Positions 36,975 through 45,010 of a stretch of DNA of 64,000 bases are shown here, piece by piece. The stretch lies in NCBI RefSeq assembly GCF_032163505.1, contig NZ_CP134147.1:1764501-1828500 (forward strand). The letters are read 5' to 3'. This stretch comes from Streptococcus parasanguinis. GTDB lineage: Bacteria; Bacillota; Bacilli; Lactobacillales; Streptococcaceae. The position numbers and the translations under genes were made by a program. Within the stretch, counting starts at the first letter, position 1. Each line of letters begins with the position of its first letter. The notes beneath the pieces are model-generated. The model was given only the letters and a program-made list of their open reading frames with translations, had not been told where the DNA came from and ran no database searches.

Positions 36975-37826
36975 ATGAAATCAAATCTCGGTAGAACACT
37001 TAGACAAGTGCGTCAAATGAAACAAGTCACCATAAGCTCCATTGCGGATAAACATTTATCTAAGTCACAAATTTCACGATTTGAACGAGGAGAATCCGAA
37101 ATATCTTGTGCCCGCCTTATTAATATTTTAGATAAATTACATATCTCTTTAGATGAATTTCTTAGTCTGAATGATAATAATTACACTAGAACCGAATTAT
37201 TTGCCAACTTAGTACAATACATCCGAAAAGAGTATTCATCACAGAATATCAAAAATATCGAATCATTACTCTCTAAACATTCTAACTACAATTTGAATCC
37301 TTTTGAGAAGACAATGATAAAATCAATTATCTATACTCTAGACAATAGTATTGCGCCTACAGAAGAAGAAATCCTTCAATTAATAGACTATCTCTTTAAA
37401 GTTGAAAAATGGGGGTACTACGAAATAATGTTATTAGGAAACTGTGTGAGAACAATAAAGTATAGCTCATACTTTCTCTTAACAAAAGAAATGCTGAACA
37501 ATTATATTTATTCATCATTGAATAAATATAATAAGAAACTTGTTACACAATTAGCAATTAATTGTTTAATTTTAAGTATCGATCAAAGTGAATTTTTGAA
37601 TTGTTCATACCTAATTTCTAAAATTGAGAAACTTTTAGAAAATGAATTAAATTACTATGAGCAGACCGTTTTCCTCTATGCGACAGGTTATTTCCAATAT
37701 AAAAAGGGACAGACCTCTGGAATAAAAATGATGAAACAAGCAATTCAGGTATTTGATATTTTAGGAGAGGATAAAATAAAAACTCAATACGAAGAACACT
37801 ACACTAAATATGTAAAAAGCAAATAA
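36975..37826 (+). CDS. Rgg/GadR/MutR-family regulator
   Basis: 283 aa. An N-terminal HTH ([20 protein letters not shown], then [15 protein letters not shown]) is followed by the all-helical Rgg C-terminal domain (about 65-283). Rgg proteins bind short hydrophobic peptides imported by Opp and switch transcription of neighbouring operons. The divergent exporter operon and the SHP-like remnant between them suggest it once worked as an Rgg-SHP circuit; it may now respond to a peptide from other cells. Confidence 0.86.
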   Translation: MKSNLGRTLRQVRQMKQVTISSIADKHLSKSQISRFERGESEISCARLINILDKLHISLDEFLSLNDNNYTRTELFANLVQYIRKEYSSQNIKNIESLLSKHSNYNLNPFEKTMIKSIIYTLDNSIAPTEEEILQLIDYLFKVEKWGYYEIMLLGNCVRTIKYSSYFLLTKEMLNNYIYSSLNKYNKKLVTQLAINCLILSIDQSEFLNCSYLISKIEKLLENELNYYEQTVFLYATGYFQYKKGQTSGIKMMKQAIQVFDILGEDKIKTQYEEHYTKYVKSK

Positions 37827-37915
37827 CTTCTCTCTAGCAAAGTGCAGAAAGTCCTCAAACTATTTGGTACAAACAGACAAGTCCAAAATAGAAAGATCAT
37901 CTATAATGCACTAAA

Positions 37916-37943
37916 ATACACCTATTCGGTAAAATAGGTGTAT
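37916..37943. terminator. Hairpin between the Rgg gene and a convergent lipoprotein gene
   Basis: ATACACCTATT / AATAGGTGTAT stem in the gap between the convergent genes, with A/T-rich flanks; it can serve both. Confidence 0.6.
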
Positions 37944-37949
37944 ATGATA

Positions 37950-38312
37950 TTATTTGTAACCAAATTCTTTGAGGGCTTTCTCATAGGCTCTGCTACCCTT
38001 TAAGTAGTAGTCGTGTTTCATTCCACTAATATCAACAGAAAAGACGCCATCTCTATACGAATACTCTTCTGTCCTATTTGCAATATCTTGCCCAGTTAAC
38101 TCAATGGTTTTCTTTTGTTTATAAATCTTAAAGTTATCAGCTTCTCCATGTTCAATGGAACCTTTATCACCTTTTATAGTGAATGCCAGCTCGTTTCTTT
38201 CACTTGATACCCAATAATATTCTCCATCCAAGGACTGTTGATTGCTATTAGAACATGCAATTAACATCACTGCCATTATTGAAAGTAGCAAAACACTTAT
38301 AAATTTTTTCAT
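37950..38312 (-). CDS. Small lipoprotein
   Basis: 120 aa with signal peptide and lipobox MLIAC (Cys20), then a single small domain beginning SLDGEYYWVSSERNELAFTI. Similar small lipoproteins are common in streptococcal islands; function unknown. A perfect 17-bp palindrome stands directly before its ribosome site, implying strong regulation. Confidence 0.75.
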   Translation of the reverse strand: MKKFISVLLLSIMAVMLIACSNSNQQSLDGEYYWVSSERNELAFTIKGDKGSIEHGEADNFKIYKQKKTIELTGQDIANRTEEYSYRDGVFSVDISGMKHDYYLKGSRAYEKALKEFGYK

Positions 38313-38325
38313 ATCCTTCGCCTCC

Positions 38326-38419
38326 TTTTGTAATATTATTTTACCAAAATAATATTACAAAATTGTGTCAATGTCTGTTATAATAGAAATTCCAATAAAT
38401 GTCTGATATAACAGACATT
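38326..38419 (-). promoter_or_regulatory. Palindrome-rich control region of the small lipoprotein
   Basis: A 17-bp perfect inverted repeat with a 3-bp centre (38326-38342 and 38346-38362, TTTTGTAATATTATTTT) ends at the ribosome site. Further out, AATGTCTG motifs occur at 38370 and 38398, with the complement CAGACATT at 38412, next to TTGACA (38371-38366, minus strand). It could be an operator set or an RNA hairpin masking translation. The rest of the gap to 38627 shows no gene. Confidence 0.55.
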
Positions 38420-38627
38420 AGTAAATTATAGAAAAAGATCTATATTTGGCTATAGTTTTACTAAATCTCTACGACTATAGATTAAAAATGTATACACTTC
38501 TATACAAATAGTAGAAAAGGACTCAGTCCTGTGCAATACAGAACTAAATCCTTTGGATATCCTATTTGTCTAACTTTTTTTGGGTCAGTACAATCTGGTT
38601 GCTAGGGCTTTATTATGCTTTATCTTA

Positions 38628-38858
38628 CTAAGGATGATGATCTTTTTCAGGATTGCTCATAATCTGTGTAAATATTTCTTTATATTTATATTTCAGATAT
38701 TTTTCGTGTAGAATGAACAAAGCTACGTAAACAATCATAAAAACAATAGATAAATACAGTATATCAAATGTACTATGTCCAAAATAAGTTGCGGACTCAT
38801 AAGATCCAATAGCTCCTAAAACCAACCAAGGAATATACTTGTAATACTTAGTTACCAT
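38628..38858 (-). CDS. Small two-helix membrane protein
   Basis: 76 aa: YYKYIPWLVLGAIGSYESAT, then a second hydrophobic stretch FDILYLSIVFMIVYVALFIL and a charged tail. A GGAGG-like site precedes the ATG. I do not recognise the family. It could be an immunity-type protein, but no partner peptide was identified. Confidence 0.55.
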   Translation of the reverse strand: MVTKYYKYIPWLVLGAIGSYESATYFGHSTFDILYLSIVFMIVYVALFILHEKYLKYKYKEIFTQIMSNPEKDHHP

Positions 38859-39069
38859 AACGAAGTCCCTCCTTTAATTAAACTAATGAGAATATCTAAA
38901 ACTAAAAGTCATACCTGTACGTGTAGGATTATAAGGATCTAAGGTCATCAAAGTGCTAAATTCTCAAACCAACTTCTACCGCCAATAAACGTGGAAGTTA
39001 ATTTGTCAAAACAATGCTATTAAAAAATATAAGGGAAAACTTTTTTGTTAAATAAGGTTATCGTTACTA

Positions 39070-39192
39070 TTAACCAAATATAGTTTTTAGCCAATCAACT
39101 ATAAGTGGTCTAAGTAATGGGATTAAGAATAGACCTACAATGATACCTAAAATAAATATTAGAGACATTTTTTTGAAGCTTCTTTTGTTCAT
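39070..39192 (-). CDS. 40-residue membrane peptide
   Basis: The ATG at 39192 is preceded by AGAAGGGA. The product starts MNKRSFKKMSLIFILGIIVG and ends with a second hydrophobic/aromatic part, PLLRPLIVDWLKTIFG. Basic N terminus plus one or two membrane stretches. It may be an immunity or toxin-like peptide, or an expressed small protein of unknown role. The surrounding 38859-39442 sequence holds nothing else I can support. Confidence 0.45.
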   Translation of the reverse strand: MNKRSFKKMSLIFILGIIVGLFLIPLLRPLIVDWLKTIFG

Positions 39193-39442
39193 CTATGGAC
39201 ACATCCCTTCTAACCTAAATAATCTATTTATTGAATTCGCTTTCAATACAACATTGTTATGCATTAAAGTCAAATAAAATAAACTATAATGTTATCGTAT
39301 GTAATTGTATAAGTGGCCAATATCATAGTAAAAGGTCCTGATATAATTTATTTGCCAATGACAAAAAGTTATAAATATACCCATGAAACTTAATCCGTTA
39401 ATTCTTAACAAAAACTAAGTAATTACATAAAAGAAACCCTTA

Positions 39443-39603
39443 GGCCTCTTTTTCTCCTTCAAACACTCTGTCACTGTCCATTTACTGTCCAATATAATGT
39501 AATACATCTATAAATTATTGATTTTATCGAATGCAAAATCGCTTAAAATCAGTATTTTGACAAATAACAAGACTTTAAGAATCTTAAATTAAGTCTTTGC
39601 ATA
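39443..39603. repeat. Internal copy of the element's right end
   Basis: 161 bp nearly identical to 62852-63013, differing by a few substitutions and small indels. It ends in the shared core start TTGCATA (39597-39603), but the sequence beyond does not continue as in attL or attR. It lies exactly between the ICE cargo and the PezAT genes, so it marks the boundary of two accreted elements. Confidence 0.88.
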
Positions 39604-39616
39604 AATTAACCCTTCG

Positions 39617-40384
39617 TCACTTATCAATTCCTCCCAGTTCTCTCAACCGTTCCTGTCCCAACTTCAACATCTCTTTTTCCACCTTATTCCATTTTCCAAA
39701 TAGGCATTCGTGTAGGACTACTGCTGCTGATGTTTTGTCTACTTGCGAATCATAAACACACGATTGATCTCTTCGGTAAATTTGAACTTGATTAAAAATC
39801 TTGTCATTTTCTAACTCTCGTAAGTTATCAACTAAATGTTCTACAATTCCATCATGGTGCTCTTTGGGAGTCGCTCTCGCTTGACTTGGGTCTATTGCAT
39901 GGAGCTCCTCATAACGTATCAAGGTACTGAGATAGGACAATTCTGGCTTGGTCGCAATTACTGCAAGTGAGACTTGGTAACCTCTAGTTGTCAATAATTG
40001 GGCCGTTTTTCGAGGAACTTCTGTTGTTCTCAAGGTACCCTCGATTAACAAATGATACCCTTGTTTACTCAACTCATCTACAAGATATTCAACCATTTGT
40101 CCCGCGAATACTTTGGTATAATCCACACTATCTTTGCCATACTTTTCCTGTAGGCCAAGGTAGTTCGGATGAAAAGAGCGATAACTATCTCCATCAATGA
40201 TAATGATATTGCCTTGAAATTCCCTTTGTTTCACACGATGAATCGTTGTCTTACCAGCACCACTCTGTCCACCGAGCAAAATAGCTTTAGGCTGAGATAA
40301 GGTTGTTTTCCCACGAGTTAAAGAACGAACGAGTCGTTTGGATGCTCGTTCAAAATCATCTTGACTAAATTCTTCTAGTTTCAT
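39617..40384 (-). CDS. pezT: Zeta-family toxin PezT
   Basis: 255 aa. Walker A GGQSGAGKT with Lys45, then IIIDGDSYR with Asp66, and the zeta-fold segment LIEGTLRTTEVPRKTAQLL. PezT phosphorylates UDP-N-acetylglucosamine-type wall precursors and kills the cell if not neutralised. The catalytic residues are intact at the positions known for PezT. Its start codon overlaps the pezA stop (TAATG), so the pair is translationally coupled. Likely stabilises the island. Confidence 0.94.
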   Translation of the reverse strand: MKLEEFSQDDFERASKRLVRSLTRGKTTLSQPKAILLGGQSGAGKTTIHRVKQREFQGNIIIIDGDSYRSFHPNYLGLQEKYGKDSVDYTKVFAGQMVEYLVDELSKQGYHLLIEGTLRTTEVPRKTAQLLTTRGYQVSLAVIATKPELSYLSTLIRYEELHAIDPSQARATPKEHHDGIVEHLVDNLRELENDKIFNQVQIYRRDQSCVYDSQVDKTSAAVVLHECLFGKWNKVEKEMLKLGQERLRELGGIDK

Positions 40385-40860
40385 TAAGCCACCACCAGAT
40401 GAGTAGCTTGTTCTAGCATACGTTCAATGCCATCCAAATAGCCATTATATCGCTCTACATCCTCAAAAGTTTCAACAAGATAAATCTTCGTGTTAATCAA
40501 ATCAGAAAGATCATCGCTCATTAGAACCCAAGGATTATTAGCATCATCAAATGCAATTTCTAGTTCATCTTGAAAACGATAAAGTTGCGCTAAGATATTC
40601 GCCCCTCGTTCTTTAATCACTTCAATTTTCAAGGTTAGCTGGTAATCTTCTACTGGTGTGAGCAGTTTTTCCTCTCCTACAATATCGATATAGGAAACAT
40701 TAAATTTCTGGCAAATACGATCTATTAATTCTGTCGAAACTGAACTTGCTCCATTTTCATAACGACTTAGGCTATTTCGAGAGATACCAACAATCTTTGC
40801 GAACTCAGGCTGGGTCAGGTTATGTGCCTTGCGCAACGTTTTAATATTTTCTCCGATCAT
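40384..40860 (-). CDS. pezA: PezA antitoxin/autorepressor
   Basis: 158 aa from the ATG at 40860, with GGAGGG upstream; the frame is open further back but across the promoter. The N-terminal HTH (IKTLRKAHNLTQPEFAKIVG) binds the operator, and the C-terminal helical part (about 70-158) masks the PezT nucleotide site. It is the first gene of the pair. Confidence 0.93.
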   Translation of the reverse strand: MIGENIKTLRKAHNLTQPEFAKIVGISRNSLSRYENGASSVSTELIDRICQKFNVSYIDIVGEEKLLTPVEDYQLTLKIEVIKERGANILAQLYRFQDELEIAFDDANNPWVLMSDDLSDLINTKIYLVETFEDVERYNGYLDGIERMLEQATHLVVA

Positions 40861-40885
40861 GAGAGCCCTCCTTTTATTTATTTCT

Positions 40886-40927
40886 ATTATAGCACAAAAA
40901 AGATAAACGCACCATTTTTGGTGCGTT
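40886..40927 (-). promoter_or_regulatory. pezAT promoter and PezA operator
   Basis: Minus-strand TATAAT (40891-40886). The palindrome AACGCACC-N6-GGTGCGTT (40906-40927) covers the -35 position, the expected place for autorepression by PezA. Confidence 0.75.
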
Positions 40928-41066
40928 GTTACTAATGGATAGAATACCACATATTTAGTCATTGAAGAAAAAGTACTATGAGGCTGTTCAAAAAGTCTTT
41001 AAGAATATACAAAAGTAAGAAAACTACAATCGAAAACATATTGGAGATATGAATCTATGATATACT

Positions 41067-41098
41067 AGTGATAATAAATAGTTATCGGTAGGAGAGAG
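41067..41098 (+). promoter_or_regulatory. Leader of thsA shared with thsB
   Basis: AGTGATAATAAATAGTTATC, one differing base, then GTAGGAGAGAG before the start. The same 30-odd bases stand in front of thsB at 43389-43422. They contain the palindrome GATAA-TAAATAG-TTATC and the ribosome site; TATACT just upstream (41061-41066) could be the -10. Confidence 0.65.
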
Positions 41099-42547
41099 AT
41101 GAAAAAACTAAAAAAACAATTTATTTCTGATTTTAGTGCGGCAATGTTAGAAAATAATGCAGCAATTTTTGCTGGTGCAGGACTTTCTGTTCCCTCAGGT
41201 TATGTAAATTGGAAAGAATTATTACGGCAATTTTCTGATTCGATTGGACTAAATATTGATAAAGAGTATGACTTAATTTCAGTTGCCCAATATTACAAAA
41301 ATTCTGCACAATCAAAAAATCAGATTTCACAAAAATTAATACAAGAATTTACAAAAGACTCTAAAGATAATAATTTGCTAACACTGTTAACGAGCATGCC
41401 TATTGAAACTTTTTGGACAACTAATTATGACCACTTAATTGAGGATAATTTGAAGAAAGCTGGAAAACGTGTAGACATCAAGATTGATAATAATGATTTG
41501 TCAATTACCCCTCCAAATATTGATGCGACTGTCTATAAATTTCATGGAGATATTTCTAGACCCTATGAGGCAATATTGACTCGTGATGATTACGAGAGTT
41601 TTGATAAGAGTCACAAACTTTTTATTCAAACACTCCGCGGAGATCTGATTAGTAAAACATTTGTATTTGTAGGATATAGTTTAAATGATCCAGATATTCA
41701 GCAAATTCTAAGCAAAATTAGATTATTAATCGGAGAAAATATTAGGATGCACTATTGTTTTAGGAAAAATTTGACCATTGATATGTTTGAAAATTCCCAA
41801 GACCCTGAAAGTGAATTAGAATACGGAAAGATAAAACAAGAGCACGAAATAAATGATTTAAAAAGATATGGTATTCATACTATTTTGATTGAAGATTATA
41901 ATGAGATTGATGAACTATTTAATCAATCTTATAAGTTATATTTAACAAATAGTGTATTTATTGCTGGAAGTTGTAGAAATTATGGAGAATGGGATGAAGA
42001 TAGTGCTACTGAGTTCCTATATCTTTTAGGATATAAATTAATTGCTAATGAAATTATAGTAGGTAACGGTAATATAGAAGGTGTAGGACCACAGGTGATT
42101 AATGGCGTAATGACCGCTATTAATGATAAAAATCTTGATATTTCGAAATATCTAAAAATTAAAACTCTCCCATTAATTAAAGGTAGCGATAAACATATTG
42201 ATAGTTCGGCAAAGAAAAGATTCCAAGATAATATGATATCAGAAGCAGGTATAGTTATATTTGTCTTTGGAAATCAATACTATGACGGAACTTTATCTAA
42301 CTCCAAGGGAGTACTAGAAGATTTTGACAGGGCTATAAAGCAAAATAGATTTATTATTCCCGTAGGTTCAACTGGTTGGAGCTCTTTAGAAGTATACCAA
42401 ACACTTTTATCTGAAATTGATAAATATTCTTATCTCACTCCTTTTCTAGATAAGCTACTGATAGAAAAAGATCCTGAAATTTTATCTCAAACTATTATTG
42501 ATTGCATTAAGCACATCAGAGATGCTTACATCATGGATAAACTTTAA
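41099..42547 (+). CDS. thsA: Thoeris ThsA: SIR2 plus SLOG NADase effector
   Basis: 482 aa. The N-terminal SIR2 domain (about 1-280) has GAGLS at 26-30, TTNYD with Asn109 and KFHG with His149, matching the catalytic residues of ThsA NADases. The C-terminal SLOG domain (about 290-475) begins VFIAGSCRNYGEWDEDSATE. In Thoeris the SLOG domain senses a cyclic ADP-ribose isomer made by ThsB and the SIR2 domain then depletes NAD, aborting phage growth. It is convergent with the TIR gene. Confidence 0.93.
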   Translation: MKKLKKQFISDFSAAMLENNAAIFAGAGLSVPSGYVNWKELLRQFSDSIGLNIDKEYDLISVAQYYKNSAQSKNQISQKLIQEFTKDSKDNNLLTLLTSMPIETFWTTNYDHLIEDNLKKAGKRVDIKIDNNDLSITPPNIDATVYKFHGDISRPYEAILTRDDYESFDKSHKLFIQTLRGDLISKTFVFVGYSLNDPDIQQILSKIRLLIGENIRMHYCFRKNLTIDMFENSQDPESELEYGKIKQEHEINDLKRYGIHTILIEDYNEIDELFNQSYKLYLTNSVFIAGSCRNYGEWDEDSATEFLYLLGYKLIANEIIVGNGNIEGVGPQVINGVMTAINDKNLDISKYLKIKTLPLIKGSDKHIDSSAKKRFQDNMISEAGIVIFVFGNQYYDGTLSNSKGVLEDFDRAIKQNRFIIPVGSTGWSSLEVYQTLLSEIDKYSYLTPFLDKLLIEKDPEILSQTIIDCIKHIRDAYIMDKL

Positions 42548-42585
42548 TAGTAAATCAGTATATAAAGGCTTTTTACTTTAATAAA

Positions 42586-42633
42586 AACAGAAGACTCACC
42601 ATTTAATTTCAATTCGGTGAATCTCTGTTTTTT
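42586..42633. terminator. Shared terminator between thsA and thsB
   Basis: Imperfect long stem AACAGAAGACTCACC / GGTGAATCTCTGTT with T-run TTTTTT to the right and A-rich sequence to the left, midway between the convergent genes. Confidence 0.7.
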
Positions 42634-42674
42634 AGTTTTATATGTTTAATGTTCTCTAAGGCTATTTTGAACAT

Positions 42675-43388
42675 TTATAGAAACGTCTTAATATATATTT
42701 CTTGGATGATTTCCAATATTTTAAAATGGTACTCCCCTTGGAAATCTTTCCTAAATAAACGTTCTTTTAATAGTCTAGTTATTGCGATACAAAACAAGAT
42801 TTCATGTGTTAGTTTAAAATTCCCCAACCGTTTTTGCTTTCTCAAATATTGAGAGAAGTTATCTAGGATAAAAATAGCATCAATACTATTTACAGTAGTA
42901 TGTCGAATTTGTTCTAATAAAAAATTACCAACATAACTGTCAATTGAAAAATTAGAAATATTTCTGCAAATAATATTGTTCAAATGCAGCAATATAAAGC
43001 GATCTACGATATAATCAGTTTCTTTTAACGATGATACCGTTAATAAATTATAATTTTTTAAGAAAGTATATTCATTAGGAATATCTTCTTTTTTTATTTT
43101 ATACAATATTGGAAAAAAAGGAATCCTTTTCTTCATCGCATAATCTAGCTCTTTTATACACCATGCTTTGTTAAAGAATGTTTCATCGAATATAAAAATA
43201 ATTCCATAATAATCAGCACTTTTATCGAGTACAGTATATAGATTATCAATTATTTCATCTCCAATGTTAATTTCAAATTTGTCAATCCAGGTTTTTAATC
43301 CTATTTCATTTAACGTATTATTCAGATTATTTACAAATTCATAGTAAATATCTCTTGAATAACTTATGAAATATTGAAATTCTCTCAC
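42675..43388 (-). CDS. thsB: Thoeris ThsB: TIR-domain signal-producing protein
   Basis: 237 aa. The N-terminal TIR domain (about 1-125) reads FQYFISYSRDIYYEFVNNL, GLKTWIDKFEINIGDE and FNKAWCIKELDYAMKKRIPF, with Glu80 as the probable catalytic residue. The C-terminal 100 residues are helical with no known domain. The start is a GTG at 43388; the ATG two bases earlier is out of frame and followed at once by a stop. TIR proteins of Thoeris sense phage proteins and make the cyclic signal for ThsA. Confidence 0.88.
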   Translation of the reverse strand: MREFQYFISYSRDIYYEFVNNLNNTLNEIGLKTWIDKFEINIGDEIIDNLYTVLDKSADYYGIIFIFDETFFNKAWCIKELDYAMKKRIPFFPILYKIKKEDIPNEYTFLKNYNLLTVSSLKETDYIVDRFILLHLNNIICRNISNFSIDSYVGNFLLEQIRHTTVNSIDAIFILDNFSQYLRKQKRLGNFKLTHEILFCIAITRLLKERLFRKDFQGEYHFKILEIIQEIYIKTFL

Positions 43389-43423
43389 ATCTCTCTCCTA
43401 CTGATAACTATTTATTATCACTA
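43389..43423 (-). promoter_or_regulatory. Leader of thsB, inverted copy of the thsA leader
   Basis: Minus strand reads AGTGATAATAAATAGTTATC (one base differs next) GTAGGAGAGAG, matching 41067-41098. The palindrome is at 43403-43419. The opposite orientation gives the two Thoeris genes equal control elements at their outer ends. Confidence 0.65.
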
Positions 43424-43478
43424 TACAAAATGCTTAAATAAGTTTAAAATAACATGATTATTACTAAAGGAGATATTC

Positions 43479-44378
43479 ATGGATTCTAAACTTATTTCTA
43501 ATTACTTAAGTTACTGCGAATCGCATAAGCGTTTAAGCACACATACAATTCGAGCTTACAAAAATGATCTTTTACAATTTTACAATTCAAACTACAATAA
43601 TGTTGAATCATATATTGAGTTTTTAACAAAATCAAATATAAAATCAAACACTCTACGACGAAAAATCGCAAGTTTGAAGGTTTTTTATAACTATTTAAAA
43701 TTTCAAGATATAATTGATGAAAATCCTTTTAATCAACTACGATTTCAATTTCGGAAGGAAAAAATATTACCTAAAACCATTCCTTATGATATTTTAAAAA
43801 GTGTCTACTCATATTCAGAACAAAAAGTTATCTATTCAAAATCTAAATATCAAAAACAAAAAGCTGAAAGAAATTTACTAATCATTTCCTTATTACTTTC
43901 AACTGGCATTCGGATTTCTGAACTTTGTCATATTCATCTTAAAGATATTAATTTTTCAAATAGAACACTTCATATTATCGGGAAAGGAAAAAAAGAACGT
44001 ATCCTCTTTTTAGGAGACCAAACAACCTTTAATTTATTGGAAACATATATAAATAAATACTACATCCGACCTAATGACTATTTATTTACTGGTCAAAATC
44101 CTCTTAAAGCACTGTCAGAACAAAGCGTACGTCTAATTTTAAAGAAGCTGGTTAAGAAAAACAACTTATCTATAACTATCACGCCACATATGTTTAGACA
44201 CAGCTTTGCTACAATGCTACTGGATAAAGATGTAGATATTCGTTATATACAGCAAATACTTGGACATAGCTCTATTTCTGTAACTCAGATCTATACTCAT
44301 GTGTCTCAATCAAAACAAAAAGAAATACTCACTCTGTGTAATCCCATATCTTCCATTCGTTCTCGACCACAAAAGTAA
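43479..44378 (+). CDS. XerC/D-like tyrosine recombinase
   Basis: 299 aa. The N-terminal SAM-like core-binding domain (HKRLSTHTIRAYKNDLLQFY) is followed by a catalytic domain with TGIRISELCHI, HMFRHSFATML, LGHSSISVTQIYTH. All catalytic residues (R, H-x-x-R, H, Y) are present. Solitary XerC-like recombinases of this size often accompany defence cassettes. It lies 90 bp from thsB and may move or invert the neighbouring cassette, but no recombination sites were identified. Confidence 0.88.
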   Translation: MDSKLISNYLSYCESHKRLSTHTIRAYKNDLLQFYNSNYNNVESYIEFLTKSNIKSNTLRRKIASLKVFYNYLKFQDIIDENPFNQLRFQFRKEKILPKTIPYDILKSVYSYSEQKVIYSKSKYQKQKAERNLLIISLLLSTGIRISELCHIHLKDINFSNRTLHIIGKGKKERILFLGDQTTFNLLETYINKYYIRPNDYLFTGQNPLKALSEQSVRLILKKLVKKNNLSITITPHMFRHSFATMLLDKDVDIRYIQQILGHSSISVTQIYTHVSQSKQKEILTLCNPISSIRSRPQK

Positions 44379-44478
44379 AATAACTATAGCTAAATCAAAG
44401 CAGTTTGATGATTCCCCTCTAGAAATTTTTACTCTACTAATTTTAAAAGAACAAGTATCTAATTTCATTATTATCAAC

Positions 44479-44511
44479 AAAAGGTAGTTCTATATTTTTG
44501 AACTACCTTTT
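44479..44511 (+). terminator. Terminator after the recombinase
   Basis: AAAAGGTAGTTC / GAACTACCTTTT, a perfect 12-bp stem, loop TATATTTTT, about 100 bp past the recombinase stop. Confidence 0.75.
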
Positions 44512-44623
44512 ACATATTATAAATATTTTGTGTCTTCTGTTTTATTTAGATTTTGTGATTTTCTCTAGCCAAAGATACACTTTTTTATGAACAATCTTCC
44601 AGGAGAACTTTATCAATAATTTC

Positions 44624-44866
44624 TTATTTTAATTTAGGAAAACAATAACGATTCTTTACTTTTTTTGCGATTTCTATTCCATAACGATCAATCAATTTAA
44701 TCATGTACTGAAGATTAGAAATGTTTATCCCAAATTGATTAGAAAGACGTCTAAAGCTCTCTCCTTGCTTTCTCAATTCATATATTTGAACTTTATCTTC
44801 ATAAGTTAATTTCATAATAAAAGCACCCCAAAAGTTAGATTTTTTCTGTCTAACTTTTAGGGTGCC
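44624..44866 (-). mobile_element. IS3-family (IS150-like) remnant: left end plus truncated transposase OrfA
   Basis: A 63-codon frame (44815-44624) with the transposase HTH: YEDKVQIYELRKQGESFRRL, then SNQFGINISNLQYMIKL. Directly upstream is a near-perfect terminal hairpin GCACCCCAAAAGTTAGA / TCTAACTTTTAGGGTGC (44824-44866). The rest of the element, including the OrfB catalytic domain, is absent. Confidence 0.75.
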
Positions 44867-44884
44867 ATTCAGAGTAGTCGATTT

Positions 44885-45010
44885 CTATCTATTTCCTTTA
44901 TTTTTAACTTGAAATTTTCTAGCTTTTTTTAAACTTCCATTATTCTGTTTCATAGATATATTTTTAGACCGCTGATCAACTTTATGTTCTTTTTTAAAAT
45001 TATTCTGCAT
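44885..45010 (-). CDS. 41-residue strongly basic protein coupled to the MFS gene
   Basis: The ATG at 45010 overlaps the end of the MFS gene (its stop is TAA 45002-45000). The product starts MQNNFKKEHKVDQRSKNISM and is rich in Lys, Arg, Asn and Gln with no hydrophobic segment. It is the last gene of the putative peptide operon and stops at the IS remnant. I do not recognise it; it may be immunity-related, a second peptide, or the start of a gene cut by the IS. Confidence 0.45.
   Translation of the reverse strand: MQNNFKKEHKVDQRSKNISMKQNNGSLKKARKFQVKNKGNR

Noticed and set aside
38520..38600. Possible ISL3-type end near TTTTTTTGGGTCAGTA
   Set aside because: Only a short resemblance from memory; no transposase fragment or partner end.
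40962..41060. Possible IS end around GAGGCTGTTCAAAAAGT upstream of thsA
   Set aside because: The wording resembles IS termini, but no matching inverted end or transposase was found.
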